Shown: positions 1 to 13,542, counted from the stretch's first letter. The stretch is DNA of 64,000 bases from Brevipalpus yothersi (GCA_003956705.1 QZCP01000268.1:19153-83152), one strand, 5' to 3'. Program-made: numbers and translations. Notes: generated from the sequence alone by a model not told the origin.

Positions 1-57
1 GAGAGAGAGAGAGAGAATACAGAGAATACTGAGAATACTGAGAATCCAGAGGGCAAC

Positions 58-60
<3 letters not shown>

Positions 61-122
<62 letters not shown>
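61..122. repeat. (AG)n microsatellite
   Basis: Uninterrupted AG dinucleotides for about 62 bp near the window's left edge. The window itself also begins inside a GA run. Confidence 0.95.
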
Positions 123-127
<5 letters not shown>

Positions 128-2210
128 CGAGAGAGCAAAGGGTTACAGAGAGGCTAGCATAGGCTTTTTGGATAGGCATGTCAAGTTGAATCCTTTTTGG
201 TGAAAATAAAATTATACTCACAAGCTAGATGTGATCATCTTCTCTCTATTTCTCCTTCTCCCTCTCTTTCCTTCTCCTTTTTCTCTTTCTCTTCTCCATC
301 CTCATCTTTTCTCTCTCTCCCTCTTTTCTTAATTTCAACTATTTTACTGTTTCACTGTTTGGATCGATAAACATCCACTTTCTCCAACATCATCTCTCTT
401 TCCATCTCCATCTCTTTCTCCGTTAATTCTTCTTTGTGTGTGTATATATATACCTACGTGTGTGTATGTGCTATACTTTACTCTCTGTTTACATTCTCAA
501 ATCCAATTTTGGACTGTATCAATGGTCAATGAACGTGTAGTATAGTGTGAACACTTGACCCATGAATGGTCAGAGGATTCACCTAGTGGGCTATCATGTC
601 AGTGAGTGTTTTGAGTGAGCTGAATTGAGCTCTCTCATTCTCATCCGAATTTTCTCTCTCCCTCTGTGTTTGTAATAATGAGGTGAGTATTTGCCTCACT
701 TTATCCCTTGATCATCTTTCTCTCTCTCTCTCTCACTGCTCAGATCCTCATCTCTTTCCTCCAGCATCTTCATCATCACTATCTCTCTCCTCATTCCATA
801 GCATGTGTTGACCATTTTCACTTCTCGCCTTTTAATCTCTTCACTCTTATTTCCTCTTTCTCTCTCTCTCATTACTTTTTCATCAACATCCAATTCATCA
901 TCACTAGTATCACCTTCGCCCACATCCTCCTTGATCCTCTTATTGCATCCTTCTACATGCATTCTCTCTCTCTTTCCCCTTTCCCTAGTATACTCTTCAG
1001 CATCAATTTCCTCCTCCTCCTCCTCCCCGCATCTTTTCTCCTCCCATCCCGTACCCTGAGAGACCCATTTTTTTCCTACTCTCTCTCTCTATCCGTGAAG
1101 GCGGAGCTTTCGAAAGCCCCTTTTCTATCGATAGATAGATATTTCAAAATTTCTTCACCACTCAATTGCATCAGCATCATTAATGCCTTTTTTTATGTAG
1201 GGTCAAAAAAATATACATAACTATTTCAATCATGTTTTCCTTATGCTAACTTCTGCACGTATCATTCATACAAACACATACACAACTGAGAGCATCTTTT
1301 AAGAATTCCTCTTTCCCTAGTATAAAACCATACTGGAGAGGAATACATGTGCACATGAAGAGAAGGAGGTTTTTTTCCTCCTCTATTACATGTCTCAAAT
1401 TGTAAATCCCATAAAATCTCATCTCTATTAATTAGTAGTCATCATAACTAGTAAATTTTCATTCATCTTTTTGTCCTCTCTTCTCTTCTCCTTTGAGTAT
1501 GCATGTGTCTCTCTTTTTTGGCGACAAATTAAATGTTTCCAGCAATCAAACATAAGGCTTCCCGAATCTCAACAAGATTATATCATCATCTTAATTCATT
1601 TTGCACCTAAAAAGTGTTACTTTTTATCCTTATTTTATATTTCGTTCTCCTTTTTCTCTTCTTTTGCTTTTCGCTCCCCTTTTCTCTTGAGTAGACTTTT
1701 GAAACTGTATCATTCTTTTTTTTCACTGCTTTTTTTCATTATCACCATCTTTGGTCCAGCATCTTTCCCCTTCTCCTGGGTAAAAGTGTGTGATCACTTG
1801 TAATGGCTGACAATCAAGAAGATGAAGATGAAAATCAAGCAATTAGATAGGACAGTCAGTACACGATCCGTTCAAGAGGGAAGCTTCACTTCATTTTTTT
1901 ATTCTCTAGCTTCTCTTCCTCTCTCTTCTCCACTCAGAAAACGCTTCTCATGTAAAACATGAGGTCTCGCCCTAATTTGATATTCAGATTTTTTAAAATG
2001 GCGGACATCCATTCACAGCATCCTCATCACTGTTCCTCATCATGTTTGCTTTTAATTGATTCGCCGCAAACTCAGTGGGCTATCTTGCCTCTCTCTTCCT
2101 CTCTTTCTTTTTCTCTTTCTCTTTACATCTTTCTCTCTCTCTCTCCCTCTTTTTCTTTTTCCTCCTTCTTTTTCCCTGTATTTTCTCTATGAAAACTCTT
2201 TTCTTTCTTC

Positions 2211-2214
<4 letters not shown>

Positions 2215-2273
<59 letters not shown>
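2215..2273. repeat. (CT)n microsatellite
   Basis: Pure CT dinucleotides of about 59 bp, directly preceding the first copy of the 196-bp direct repeat. Confidence 0.95.
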
Positions 2274-2276
<3 letters not shown>

Positions 2277-2469
2277 ATCAATGCGCACTCAATTCGCTTA
2301 TTTTTCGCAATTCTTCTCTCTCTCCATCCTCATCCCTTAATCTGTATCTTCATTGCCACTTTCTTTATTGTCGCTTTTCAATCCATCTTTTTCGGTAGCA
2401 TCACTTTTTGTCTCGGCCATTTTTACAGTGCAAAAATTATCTATTTATTTATTTAAATATAGATACATT
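2274..2469. repeat. Direct repeat copy 1 (196 bp)
   Basis: The segment from TTCATCAATGCG to ATAGATACATT recurs at 2587-2782 with an offset of 313 bp and no difference that I could find. Both copies follow a long CT array, and copy 1 ends at a single ambiguous base (2470). It is either a recent duplication or, more likely, an assembly join that repeated the same DNA. Confidence 0.9.
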
Positions 2470-2498
2470 NTTCTTCTCTCTTTCTTCTCTTCTTCTCT

Positions 2499-2503
<5 letters not shown>

Positions 2504-2586
<83 letters not shown>
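2504..2586. repeat. (CT)n microsatellite
   Basis: About 83 bp of CT dinucleotides between the two copies of the direct repeat. Confidence 0.95.
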
Positions 2587-2589
<3 letters not shown>

Positions 2590-2782
2590 ATCAATGCGCA
2601 CTCAATTCGCTTATTTTTCGCAATTCTTCTCTCTCTCCATCCTCATCCCTTAATCTGTATCTTCATTGCCACTTTCTTTATTGTCGCTTTTCAATCCATC
2701 TTTTTCGGTAGCATCACTTTTTGTCTCGGCCATTTTTACAGTGCAAAAATTATCTATTTATTTATTTAAATATAGATACATT
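2587..2782. repeat. Direct repeat copy 2 (196 bp)
   Basis: Second copy of the segment at 2274-2469. Unlike copy 1 it continues into unique sequence after ATAGATACATT rather than an N. Confidence 0.9.
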
Positions 2783-3622
2783 GTCATGTACATGTTATGT
2801 AGTAGAAAAAGTCCTTTGAATGCCAACACACACACATACGCATACATCACACATGCATCATCCAGCATCCAGTATTCCTGTATTCCCTTTCATCACCTAT
2901 CAGTATCGTCATTCTGAGCATCATCTCATGTGTATTATCAATCAAAAAACTCTGAAACCAATCTCTTATACATATATATATTTTTTCGAAAACCCTTTTT
3001 TCAGTTCTTCAAACACGCGCTAACCTTTTACCCCAAGTGATGGATCAAACAGTTTTTATAAGGCCACAAGTATAAGAAATTTTTTCATCACCTCTCACTT
3101 TCCATCTTCTGTCTCTCACACTTTTTCATGAGCCCGTCGAAAAAAAGACACGCAAGATAGAGAAAGAAGGTGGAAAAAAAAGTTACTCTCAAAATTTTAT
3201 CCTGCAATATTCTACTTTTTTTTCGAAAGAAAAAAAATAATATTCCAAAAATTCATCGCCAATTGTGTAATAATGATAATTATTTTGTGTACACTCAAAA
3301 TGCTGTAAACATGACTCACTGTTTACACACATTCTGATAACTTTCCTACACATTCTTCACTTAATTTTGCTCTCTTCATCATCATCAACTGTATCATCAT
3401 TATTCAATTCCAATCATTGATCTTTTGCTACCTTCAATCAATTATTGCTGCCATATTCAAAAAAAAATTCTTGATATAAGTGTATAAGTGTTTGTCTCTC
3501 TCTTTCTATTATCTGTGTGGGTGTGTGTGAAAGTTTCATGCTGTAAAAAATATATATACATATTTCTTTCCACTCTCCTGGAATCTGGTATATATAATAT
3601 ATATCCAACTGATATTTCTATC

Positions 3623-4784
3623 ATGATGATGATGGACTTTCTTAAAGATGGTCCCTCATTGGGCTCACTTCACGGGTCGGGCAATGACAATCATCTATTG
3701 TTTGGCCATCAATCGGCTCTACAATCAAACGGAATGTGTTCACCATTGAACACAAACAATATTAATCATAGTATGGACAATGGGCTGGCATTACATCGAT
3801 CATCAATATCCGGCTCCATTGGATCATCTCATATCAATTGTGCTCCATCTTCATCATCTTCATCATCACCAGCCATCAACGGTGGTGGTACTGGGGGTGG
3901 TGGAGGTGGCGGTGGTGCCAATGGTGTGGCCAATTCAGCATCCAATGTGGCCACTGCCACTCCTGTGATATCCTTATTCAAGTTGAAAAATTTTCTTCAT
4001 CAACCACGATTCAAATCACTCATATCTAACGATGGTAAGCGAATCTATACATACACCATATGATTCACATTTACCATCCATATGATGATAATATTCCATA
4101 ATATTTGAAAGGGAATATCTGTTGAGTTTACTGTTGTTCAATCATTTTATGATGATTGAATCTGATCATTTTATTGATGGCCATACCTAAGTAATATATT
4201 GAATATTGTGCATATATTATTTTATATACAACGTTCTGATGGGAAGATAGTACCTCATACCAGGAAGAGAGAGAGAGAGGAAGAGAAAGATTCTGATCAA
4301 CGTCAAGTTGATCAAAATGATTTGATCATGAAAATGAATGATTGAAATCAATAAGATTGATTCTTTTTTTTAAATTTTCATATCGATTTATATTGCTTCA
4401 TCAAATTTTTTTTTCATACCATGACTTTTCGCTACAACTACTATTTTAATCACACACACACATACACACTTAAAGTTCCATCATGGCATATGTGTGGTGG
4501 GCTTTTATCAATTCAAATAGCCATGTTTGAATAAGAAATACGCTTCTGAATATAAAATTTATATGTACATCAATGAAAATCAGCCACCAACGAAGATGAA
4601 CCAATGATTTTTGATTGGAGAGAAAAATATTCCTCCTTGATCACCATGAATCTGAGCCATAAATCAAAGGAATATATGATCATGATTTTCATATTCTATT
4701 GTTCTTTCTCTCTCTATCTCTCTCCCACTCACTCTATGTTCTTTCCTCATGATCATTTTAATTCATCATCACCTTAATTCTTAT

Positions 4785-4829
<45 letters not shown>

Positions 4830-5880
4830 CTTCCCACTACATCATCTTCTGTTCTTCCCCCCCCCAATCAGGTCCAAATAGTGTGGATGAAAGTAGATCA
4901 GGATCCAGTGGATTAGATTCATCACCTTCCATGCATCATGGTTTGTATGGCAATCGTTCAGGAGCCAATTCAAGTCCAAACACAGGACCAGGACATCAAT
5001 CACTGTTGGTAGTACCTCAACCGGTGAAAACATCTCACATGTCCAATAATCCAACAGCCAATGGAACTGGCCGTAAATATCAATGCAAAATGTGTCCACA
5101 GGTATGCACACTCTAATCATGTCCTTTTTTTTGTTCTCTTATAAGCTCTCAATAAGTCAGCAATAACAACAACACTATTACAACATGTGAGAGAACACTC
5201 TGAATGAGATAAAATTTCATTCCAATCATGATATCTGGTTCTTCACAGGAAGATAGAAGACTGCTTTCTTCGCTTATCACTGAATTTTTTGGCCACAAAC
5301 TCTCATGTCACCGTGAAAATGATCTGAGAATAGAGATAGAAAAAAGTGATATCGTCAATCGGTAGCAGCAATTTGACATACTCTTTGTTTAATTTTCTTT
5401 CTCCTCTCTCTTTCCTCTTCTCTTACTTTATCTTTTCTTGTCTTTCTGGTTGAAAAAAATTATCTCTCTCTTGGACATTCTCCTGTTACTCTTACAGGTA
5501 TTGTGACAGTGGGAAAGTGTCCAGAATATATTGTTTGCTCTGGTCAAGCTCAAAATCAGATACAAAAATGACCAGAGCGGTGAGAGAAAAGAATGTAGAA
5601 AGTAGAAAGTAGAAAGGAAATAGAGGATTCAAAAATCACTCATGTGTATGGTGTTGAAAGATGAGGAACAGAAGGAGGAGGAGGAGGTGGCGGTGATGGT
5701 GATAGTGATGGTAGCGGTGTTGGAGGAGGGAGTCGAGTGGGAGGAGAGGTAGAATAGCCATCAGGTGTAGTTATCTATCGTCAAACTGATAATTCAAACC
5801 ACTACTTTATCATTGACATTCGGCAAGTAAACTCATTCAAGTGTTCCATTTTGGACTCTCTTTCAAAGTCATGGCGATGC

Positions 5881-5930
<50 letters not shown>

Positions 5931-7680
5931 TCATTCTTGAGACTAACTTTGGACACACATACAGGTAATTATTGGTTGTATCGGTCAAAGGTCTCGAAAT
6001 ATGTGAAACTAAAATTTGAAGTATAATAGGAGAAGAAAAAGAAAATGAATGGACTCAAGGTGAAAGCGATAGGTTATAAGGATAGACGAGAAACTGAGAT
6101 TTTTGGTCTCCTCTCTCATCGAGCAAAAGTAATCATGAAAGTAAGCTATCCAAATTGTTGAAATGGTTTTGTGGATGTTTTTTTTTCCTAGGAAAAAAAA
6201 GTTGAGAAAGCTGAGATTTGCTCAAGAAATTTACGATCTCTGGTGACAATACAGTAGTTTAGACTTGGAAAAATTTCAGAGATTTTTTTTACCCTGATAT
6301 ATTCGAGATGTAGTCCATTTTGCTCATGAATATTGTTTGAAAAAATCTATATTTTTTCATGAGTAGAAAATTGAATTTATGAGAAACTTCAAAAAAAGCA
6401 CCAGTTCATGAAAACATGATGATGGTTGGGAATGAATTGTTTTCACATTGAATGGAACATGATTTGTAAATATTATTCATTTTATTGGGTATCCAAGAGA
6501 AGGAGAAAGAAAAAAACTCGATTAGAACTGTTAGTATTTAAATGGTCGCTTTCCAATTATTTCTTAGAAGTTCAGCCTAGATGATGTTTTTCGTATGCTT
6601 TTCATTATATGCCTTTTCCAATGAAACGAGGAATCCAATGATAACTAGGAGCATTTTTTTCTATCAGGCTCATGTGAAATAAATTAGAGCACCGGAATTG
6701 TGTGTGCATACTAATGAGCTGAAAGCTGAGATTTCACTTCCATGCAAGTGGAAGAGAGAGAGAGAGAAAGTTCAATCGATTCCAACAGAAGAAATTAGAT
6801 GAAAAAAAGCAATCCTAGATGAGGAAAAATCACAACTATGCTCATCGAGTAGAGGAATATTTTCAAAAATAAACTAATTCTAGCGATAATTCGAAGGAAT
6901 TTATAAGCTATGATGGTACACATATTTTAATGAGGAAAAAGTATCCAGCTATATGAAAGGAATCTTCGTTTGAATTACAGAGACAAAAGTCTCTCAAAAT
7001 GTGTTCCCAAGCTGATTCCTTTACCGATGCATTCTCTGCTTCTCTCAAGAAATTTTGTGCTCTTTTCGAGAAAAGAGAGTAAAGATGGCTCATGTAATGA
7101 TGCTGATAGCTAATGATCTGCATATAATTTGCATGTAGAACTCTAATTATCTTGTCCTCATGTTAAAATCGAGTCAAAAAGACATGTCTTCACACATATA
7201 CACACGTATCTTCTTTTCCAGCCTTCACATGACAGCTATAGCAAGTTTTTTTCTCAACTTTTAAAGCCAAAATTCTCCAGAATAAGTGTACAATTTTTCT
7301 CTCCAGTTTTTTCTTGGCCTTCCAGAAGGCAAAAAATGATAATATTTCTATCCCACCTTCATTCTTCTTGCCCATGGCCCCTCAGTTTCACACTTACGGG
7401 CCAGACCAATGTGGGGGCCAGAATTATGTTGCGGTTAGTAATTTTTGGCAATTCTTGGGCTTCGAAAAAAAAACGCAATTTGATGTATACTTGTCACTTT
7501 GATCATGTTTTTATTTACATTTTCAAGCTCAATTTGCATTCAGCTACTGTATACCATGCTCATCAAAATGACAAATCATATTTGCTCATCTTCAGGGTTT
7601 CTTGAATTTCCTATTTTTTTACTATTCTATGAGCCATTTTTTTCTCTCTCTTCTCTCTCTTCCTTCTACTCACTCTTCCC

Positions 7681-7751
<71 letters not shown>

Positions 7752-8997
7752 GAGCAAGAACGAGAAATGCTCGTTAGACTTCTCTTCCAGATTGTCATCG
7801 CGACTTCTTCTTCTTGTCTAGTTCATGATAATGATACTATTCGTATTCCTGTTCTTTCTCTATCTTTCACATGCTCTTCATGAGCATCTTAAGAAGCGAT
7901 CCAATTTCATTCGGGTAAACACCGAAGTCACACTGTGATGACTTGGAACTTTTGGTGCGTAAAATTGAAAGTTTGAAAAGTAACAGCAATACCAGCTCAT
8001 CAGTAAACGAGCAACGTGAGATGATGAATCTTTCTTCTTCCAAGCCATAGATGAGAGTGGAAGTAAGATCTCACTTGTTTGAGTGATATCTTTAACACTA
8101 TTCCATCTCTATTTCTTCTTCTCCTCTCTCTCTCTCTCTCGCTTTTTCCTATACTTCAGCATCTTCCTCAAGATAGGATCTTGAGTAGTACCTTCCCTAT
8201 CTTTTCTCTCTCTTTCTTCCTCCTTGGAATCGACTCATCTCATCAATCTTCTCCATCTTTCAACTTCTATCAGTTACCACTCTCACCGATCCTCATCTCT
8301 TCCTCTCTTTGGTCCTGATGGATGAGCGATACCAAACAGAATTCTCAATGAAAATGATGATTGAGAAACTGTCTTGATTCGTTTTCACATTTTTTCCCTT
8401 CAATACGATATCTCATTTTCAACATTTTTTTGCTTTCTCTCTCCCATCTTCACGTTGGATTTTTCCTCGAACATCTCTCTCTCTCTCTCTCTCTCTTATT
8501 TTGTCCTCTCAACTCTTTTTTCATCTCTCTCTTCCATATTTTTCTCTATTATTCTTGCCAATTCGACTTCTCCTCTAACTTCCTCTTGACTTGTACAATT
8601 GAAAGCATATTTTTATTCCCTCCTCTGGCTTCCTCTTCATCTCTCCCACTATCAAGTTGCTCCCTCCCACTGTGAAAAATTTGCTTTATTCAACTTCCCA
8701 AAAGGGGGAGGGCCATTGCAAGGCTCCATCTAGTGTCCTATTCCCAGTATTCCCCTGTATTTCCACAGGATTTCTTTGGATGGGTAAACAATACTCGTAT
8801 ACGTGTACATGGTTCATGGAGATGGCAGTGGAAATTTGGGATGCAAGAGAAGAGAAGAGATGCAAATTGTCAAAGGAAAATGAACAAATGAACGTTGAGA
8901 AAGGGTTGAGAAGAGGAAGAGGAAAGAAAAAAAAACACATACACACGCACTTCCTTCTCTCTCTCTTTTGCTTCTTATTCACAATTATCTAGAGACC

Positions 8998-9040
<43 letters not shown>

Positions 9041-11127
9041 AATCGAATTCACCATGGTGAATACGGGGGATGAGAAAATGAATCAGGCGCGAAAAAACCT
9101 ATGGAAGAGGAAGAGAGAGAGAGAGAATCGATGAAGAGAGGAGAGAGAGAGTTGAAAAAGGGGAGAAGAGGAGGAGCAGACAATGAATGGAGTGAGTGTA
9201 GGATTGATCTGAATTTTGCATCCTATTTTTTTATATGAATGCAGATGACTGCTTCTTTTATGCTTTCCCATCCAAGATTCCCAGTTTCCATATTGTTAGC
9301 ATAATACTGATATGATCTCCCCATGGAAACATTGAAACTATTAGAAGAGCAGAACACACACATGCAATCGCAAAAGGCAGAAAAGAAAAGGAGGATGATG
9401 GAGAGGATGCTGGGAGGTTAATTGTGTGTCTATGTGGAGGATAAACTTCTTGAATTGGTTAACTAGATTAAAAATTTGTACTCGTATTCATAAGATAAGA
9501 AAGCATTCTGACTTATTGAGACAACCTTTATGCATATTTTTTTTACTAATTGAAACAAAATCAAAATATCGATATTCCCAATGATTTTTAACCATAAAGT
9601 AACAATTTTCATGTATCTCTCTCCATTATCTAGTCATTTGGATCCAAGGCGGACATGCAATTACATACCCAAATACACATGAGAGAAGCTAAACCGTATA
9701 AGTGTCAACACTGTTCAAAAGCTTTCGCCAATTCATCCTATCTATCGCAACATACTCGCATTCATTTGGGTGTTAAACCGTACAAATGCGATATGTGCCA
9801 GCGTAAATTTACCCAATTATCCCATCTTCAGCAACACCATCGTACACATACTGGCGATAAGCCATACAAATGTCGACATCCCGGTTGTTCGAAAGCATTT
9901 TCACAATTGTCCAATTTACAATCACACTCGAGATGTCATCAAACGGACAAACCGTTCAAGTGTAATTCGTGTTATAAGTGTTTTTCGGATGAATCAAGTC
10001 TATTAGAACACATACCTAAACACAAAGAATCTAAGCACCTTAAAACACATATATGCCAATATTGTGGCAAATCGTATACACAGGAAACATATTTGGCTAA
10101 ACATATGCAAAAACATGCCGATCGTATGGATAAACATCATGCTCGTGCGTTAGCGTTGACCGGTGGTAATGGACTGTCCGGTGGAATGAATATGAATTCA
10201 CTGGGTGGTGGTCGATCCGGTGGCGGTGGTGGCGGTGGTAATACCGGCGGTGGCGGTGGTGGTGGACCACCCAATTCCAATGATACTCATCCCGGTTTAT
10301 CACCATACGGTGGCCATTGGGCCACTGGTAACAAGGGTTCATCGGCTGCAGTGGCCGCTGCGTTGGGCAATAATTTGACATCCAATGGCGGTGATTGTGG
10401 GGGTGGTGTTGGTGATCTGTCTTCCCACCATAATCAAGCTCATGCCCATCATCCGGGTGCACATCATCCACACAATCATGGACCACCCCATCATCACACC
10501 GATCATCATCCTCATCGCGGTAATCCATACTCATCATCGGATCATCCATCACCGGTGAGCAGGTATTCAAGTCGTAATGATGTTGATCCGGGATCACATC
10601 GATCAACCGGAAGTGAAAGTAATTCAACCAACACTAGTGGTGGAGGAGGTGGCTCAACCAATGGCACCGGTGGTGATAATGGCAATGCTACTGACCAATT
10701 GACCAATGGACGTTCTTCTTCCGGTGATATGTATAGAGTTGATCATAAATTGAATCATAATCCGGTATCATCTTCATCAGCATTCACACCAATACAATCA
10801 GCAAGTATGCTATCAAGTGCGTCCATGGCCCGAAATGCTGTTGCTGCGGCCTATTTTCAGTATGACACTTTTGGATTCCCAAAAACTTCCGGTGCTAATG
10901 CCGGTGGTCCTGGATCAGGATCATCTGGTGGCAATTCAACCGGTGGTATGGAAATGAAATCAACAATGGACGGCAAATCGGCCGGTGGTGGTGGAGGACA
11001 CAATTCTTTTCCAAATCAACTGATTGCCTTACACCAGATTCGAAACTATGCATCGATGCCCAACAGTGGCTCATCATCAATAGCCGGTGAACATCCGATC
11101 ACACTGAAAGATAAGCCACCCCAGTGA
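3623..11127 (+). CDS. rn: Rotund/squeeze-type C2H2 zinc-finger transcription factor
   Basis: Three coding exons fit with matching phases: 3623-4034, 4872-5101 and 9634-11127, giving 711 residues. Six consecutive C2H2 fingers lie at about residues 207-375; finger 1 is split by the second intron just after its CxxC pair, and finger 4 has the longer CRHPGC spacing. The finger order and linkers, such as HTQIHMREAKPYKC and HTRIHLGVKPYKC, match the rotund/squeeze/LIN-29 family of DNA-binding regulators of limb, eye and neuron development. The N-terminus is Ser/Gly-rich and the C-terminal 330 residues are low complexity (poly-Gly, His-rich, Asn/Ser-rich), as in fly relatives. Four tandem ATG codons sit at the start. 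Additional 5' exons or alternative promoters cannot be excluded. Whether it corresponds to rotund or squeeze is not resolved; family membership is secure. Confidence 0.93.
4035..4871 (+). other. Intron 1 of rotund/squeeze
   Basis: The donor is GTAAGC after ATCTAACGATG and the acceptor is CAATCAG; the split codon is glycine (phase 1). It carries a (CT)n array at 4789-4828 and no coding signal. Confidence 0.85.
4789..4828. repeat. (CT)n microsatellite
   Basis: About 40 bp of CT dinucleotides just upstream of the exon 2 acceptor. It may add to the pyrimidine tract of that splice site. Confidence 0.95.
5883..5926. repeat. (GA)n microsatellite
   Basis: About 44 bp of GA dinucleotides inside the large intron of rotund/squeeze. 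Confidence 0.95.
7683..7746. repeat. (GA)n microsatellite
   Basis: About 64 bp of GA dinucleotides inside the same intron, next to a CT-rich stretch at about 7640-7670. Confidence 0.95.
9000..9037. repeat. (GA)n microsatellite
   Basis: About 38 bp of GA dinucleotides about 600 bp before the zinc-finger exon. Confidence 0.95.
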
Positions 11128-12476
11128 TGGAAATGTATTGATGTATTGATATGAAGATGAAAATGGAGATGATGATCATATTAAAATGTGCATACAATTG
11201 TGTGTGAAGATGTACATATTTGAATTTCGATACTTGAGAATATAGGAACATGGAAAACGATGTTTTTTGCTTCTTCCTTCTTCTTCTTCTTCATCTCCTT
11301 CTCGCTCATCATGTATTACACACATACAGTGAAAACACCACCGAAATTTTGAAGATTTTTTCAAAAGTGACCCGAAAAATTCAATTGTATACATAGATAA
11401 AAAAAAGTCAAACCGATCTCATGGATACATATTCGGAAAATCGAACTTACAATCATCTATCTCTTTTCTTCTCTCTCTCCTTCTCTCATCACCACCGAAT
11501 AGTGGATATATATATAAATTGAATGTATATCATACTTTAGGCTTAAAAAAAGTGTATGTTAGCCTATGCCGAGTGCTTATTCAAGACTCTTATTACAAAT
11601 GGAAAAGACAAAAAGTGTGATATACTTGATGATGATTGTTCATCAATAGAGTGATTTATTAATTGCTGAATCAACATATGAAATCAGCAGATTCATCACA
11701 CATTCATCTGAACACCTCTACTTACACACACACACACATACATACAAACATTGAAATACACACAGACAGATGAAACAAGAAAATGTTCAAGACTTGAGTC
11801 TATCTTCTTCATCCAATTTCACTTCTCTTACTTGATCATCTTCTCCTAAATAAACTATCACATTCATACGGATCAACATTTCATCATTTTCAAGAAAAAA
11901 ATCTTTTCTCTCTCTCTCTCTCTCTCTATCTCAATCTTTGTTCTCATTCATAAGATTATCATCATTGTCTTTGCAGCCGATTTTTTCTCTTCTCTTCCTC
12001 TCTTTTTCCATGATCATGATTTTAATTCACTTCATAGAATATCTTTTTTTCCTCATTTTCCTTTTGATTCCGTCTTAGAGATAATATTGTTGAACATTCT
12101 AGTATTATACTGGTAAAAAAATAAAATCTCTGTGCTTTGCGAAAAAAAAAAATCCAATACAATATCTTGTTATTTTTTTTCTCTTTCTTGCTACCTATTT
12201 TCACTCCCAAATTTCTATATAATAATGGGTTGGTTGGACTTGCATCAACGATATATAATTGGAGAACAATCACTGGTTTGCTGTTTTGTCAACCAAATCA
12301 AGTGAAAATTGAGCGACCAGCAGAACGATGTTTCGGATTCAAGAATTTGATACCGAAATGAAACACTTTCAGTTGATACCTTTTTTTCTCTTATTTTTCC
12401 TACTTTTTTTGTCTCTCTCTCTCTCTCGGCTTTGGCTATCCTCTGATGAGCGTGAATGAAGAGGAATACTCACACA

Positions 12477-12541
<65 letters not shown>

Positions 12542-12930
12542 AAAAGTCAGATGCTGAGGAATGAAAATCCTTGACATGCTCTCATTCCTATACAAAAAAA
12601 ACAAATTCTATCTTCTATTGTCTGTCCAGATCGTTCTGCTCTCTTCTTACCAATTCAGGTCACTCGGTATGAGCCAACAATGTCCAACTCGTTCAATCAC
12701 CCTCCTCACACTATACATGTACGATATATATACACAATTACACACTCACATAAGATGAGAGGATGAGCTGAGGATCAACACCAATCAGTCCCACCAGCAT
12801 GTACACCTTTTCGATACAATGAATTTCGTTTGAAATGATAGTGAGCCATGTGGACTCGAGTGAGAGTGAAATATATTTTTTTCTTCACTATTCAATTTTC
12901 GAATTCACAGATGATAATTAGATCACATGT
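11128..12930. other. 3' flank of rotund/squeeze and intergenic DNA
   Basis: AT-rich DNA that probably includes the 3' UTR of the zinc-finger gene. A (GA)n array occupies 12481-12535. No ORF has codon structure or motifs suggesting a gene. Confidence 0.6.
12481..12535. repeat. (GA)n microsatellite
   Basis: About 55 bp of AG dinucleotides, preceded by a short (CA)n tract. Confidence 0.95.
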
Positions 12931-13542
12931 TCATAAACTAGCAATTGTGACTATAACATAAACAATTAATCCCGTAGCTAGAAAAAAGAATCCAGCCACA
13001 ATATTCGCACCTGCCTGAATCGCATTAAAAATTCCAAGAATTATAAGGAATATACCTGCAGCAGCAATTACAAATTTCTTTCCAAAACGTTTAACTAATG
13101 CGTCCCCGATTGCTTTGGCTGCAACAAGACCCGCTCTGGTGAAGAAGTCTTTGAAACTAAGATCACTCTCTGTGATCAGTTCACGTCCAAGGAGGAAGCT
13201 GGGAAATTCGGTAGCTAGCTGGGACATTTTTCCAATCACACTGTTCATCACTTCGGTAGCATACTGATCGGCGTTCAGTGTTACGGTTTGATTAGAGTCC
13301 TTTTTATCATCACTTAGGCTTCCGAAAAGGTTTAGCAAATCTATCAAACCTGATGGATCAACATGGGATGATGATGACTTATCAGATGTGAGTACACTTG
13401 GAGCTGGATTGAATGAATTGTTGGTCAAGTTGAGAGATGGATCTTTGTCACCATCAGCGATTTCATGGTCCTGTTCCCGGTGGTTACCGGAAGCATAAAT
13501 TAATGAAAAAAGGAGAACAATACACATAATTTGCATAGACAT
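12931..13542 (-). CDS. Unrecognised secreted or membrane protein, 203 aa
   Basis: A single open frame starts at ATG 13542 (MSMQIMCIVLLFSLIYASG), which looks like a cleavable signal peptide of about 18 residues. The next 55 or so residues are acidic and Ser/Asn-rich with possible N-glycosylation sites (NLT, NNS, NQT). A helical middle follows, then a basic segment (KAIGDALVKRFGKKF) and two hydrophobic stretches at the C-terminus (about residues 155-175 and 180-202) separated by QAGAN. This suggests a luminal or extracellular N-terminal part and a C-terminal hairpin membrane anchor. I recognise no family. No intron is evident. The length, amino-acid pattern and signal peptide argue for a real gene, but I see no homology support. 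Confidence 0.65.
   Translation of the reverse strand: MSMQIMCIVLLFSLIYASGNHREQDHEIADGDKDPSLNLTNNSFNPAPSVLTSDKSSSSHVDPSGLIDLLNLFGSLSDDKKDSNQTVTLNADQYATEVMNSVIGKMSQLATEFPSFLLGRELITESDLSFKDFFTRAGLVAAKAIGDALVKRFGKKFVIAAAGIFLIILGIFNAIQAGANIVAGFFFLATGLIVYVIVTIASL

Larger units (their letters stand above)
1..3622. other. CT-rich upstream region, no gene seen
   Basis: This 3.6 kb region before the rotund/squeeze start codon is strongly pyrimidine-biased on the plus strand. It holds three long (GA)n/(CT)n arrays (61-122, 2215-2273, 2504-2587) and a 196-bp exact direct repeat. The open frames here encode runs of Ser-Leu or Phe-Leu produced by CT-rich DNA and show no domain. It probably contains promoter and 5' untranslated sequence of the downstream gene, but I cannot place either. 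Confidence 0.6.
5102..9633 (+). other. Large intron 2 of rotund/squeeze (4.5 kb)
   Basis: This is the longest intron in the window, phase 0, with donor GTATGC and acceptor TTATCTAG. It interrupts the first zinc finger. It contains (GA)n arrays at 5883-5926, 7683-7746 and 9000-9037, plus CT-rich stretches. I see no convincing nested gene. Its length suggests a place for cis-regulatory elements. Confidence 0.85.

Noticed and set aside
2056..2769. Several Ser-Leu-rich frames
   Set aside because: They come from CT dinucleotide arrays and the duplicated segment; amino-acid content is that of the repeat.
10097..10627. 176-codon minus-strand frame rich in His, Asp and Tyr
   Set aside because: It is antisense to the Gly/His-rich tail of the zinc-finger gene and reflects its codon pattern.
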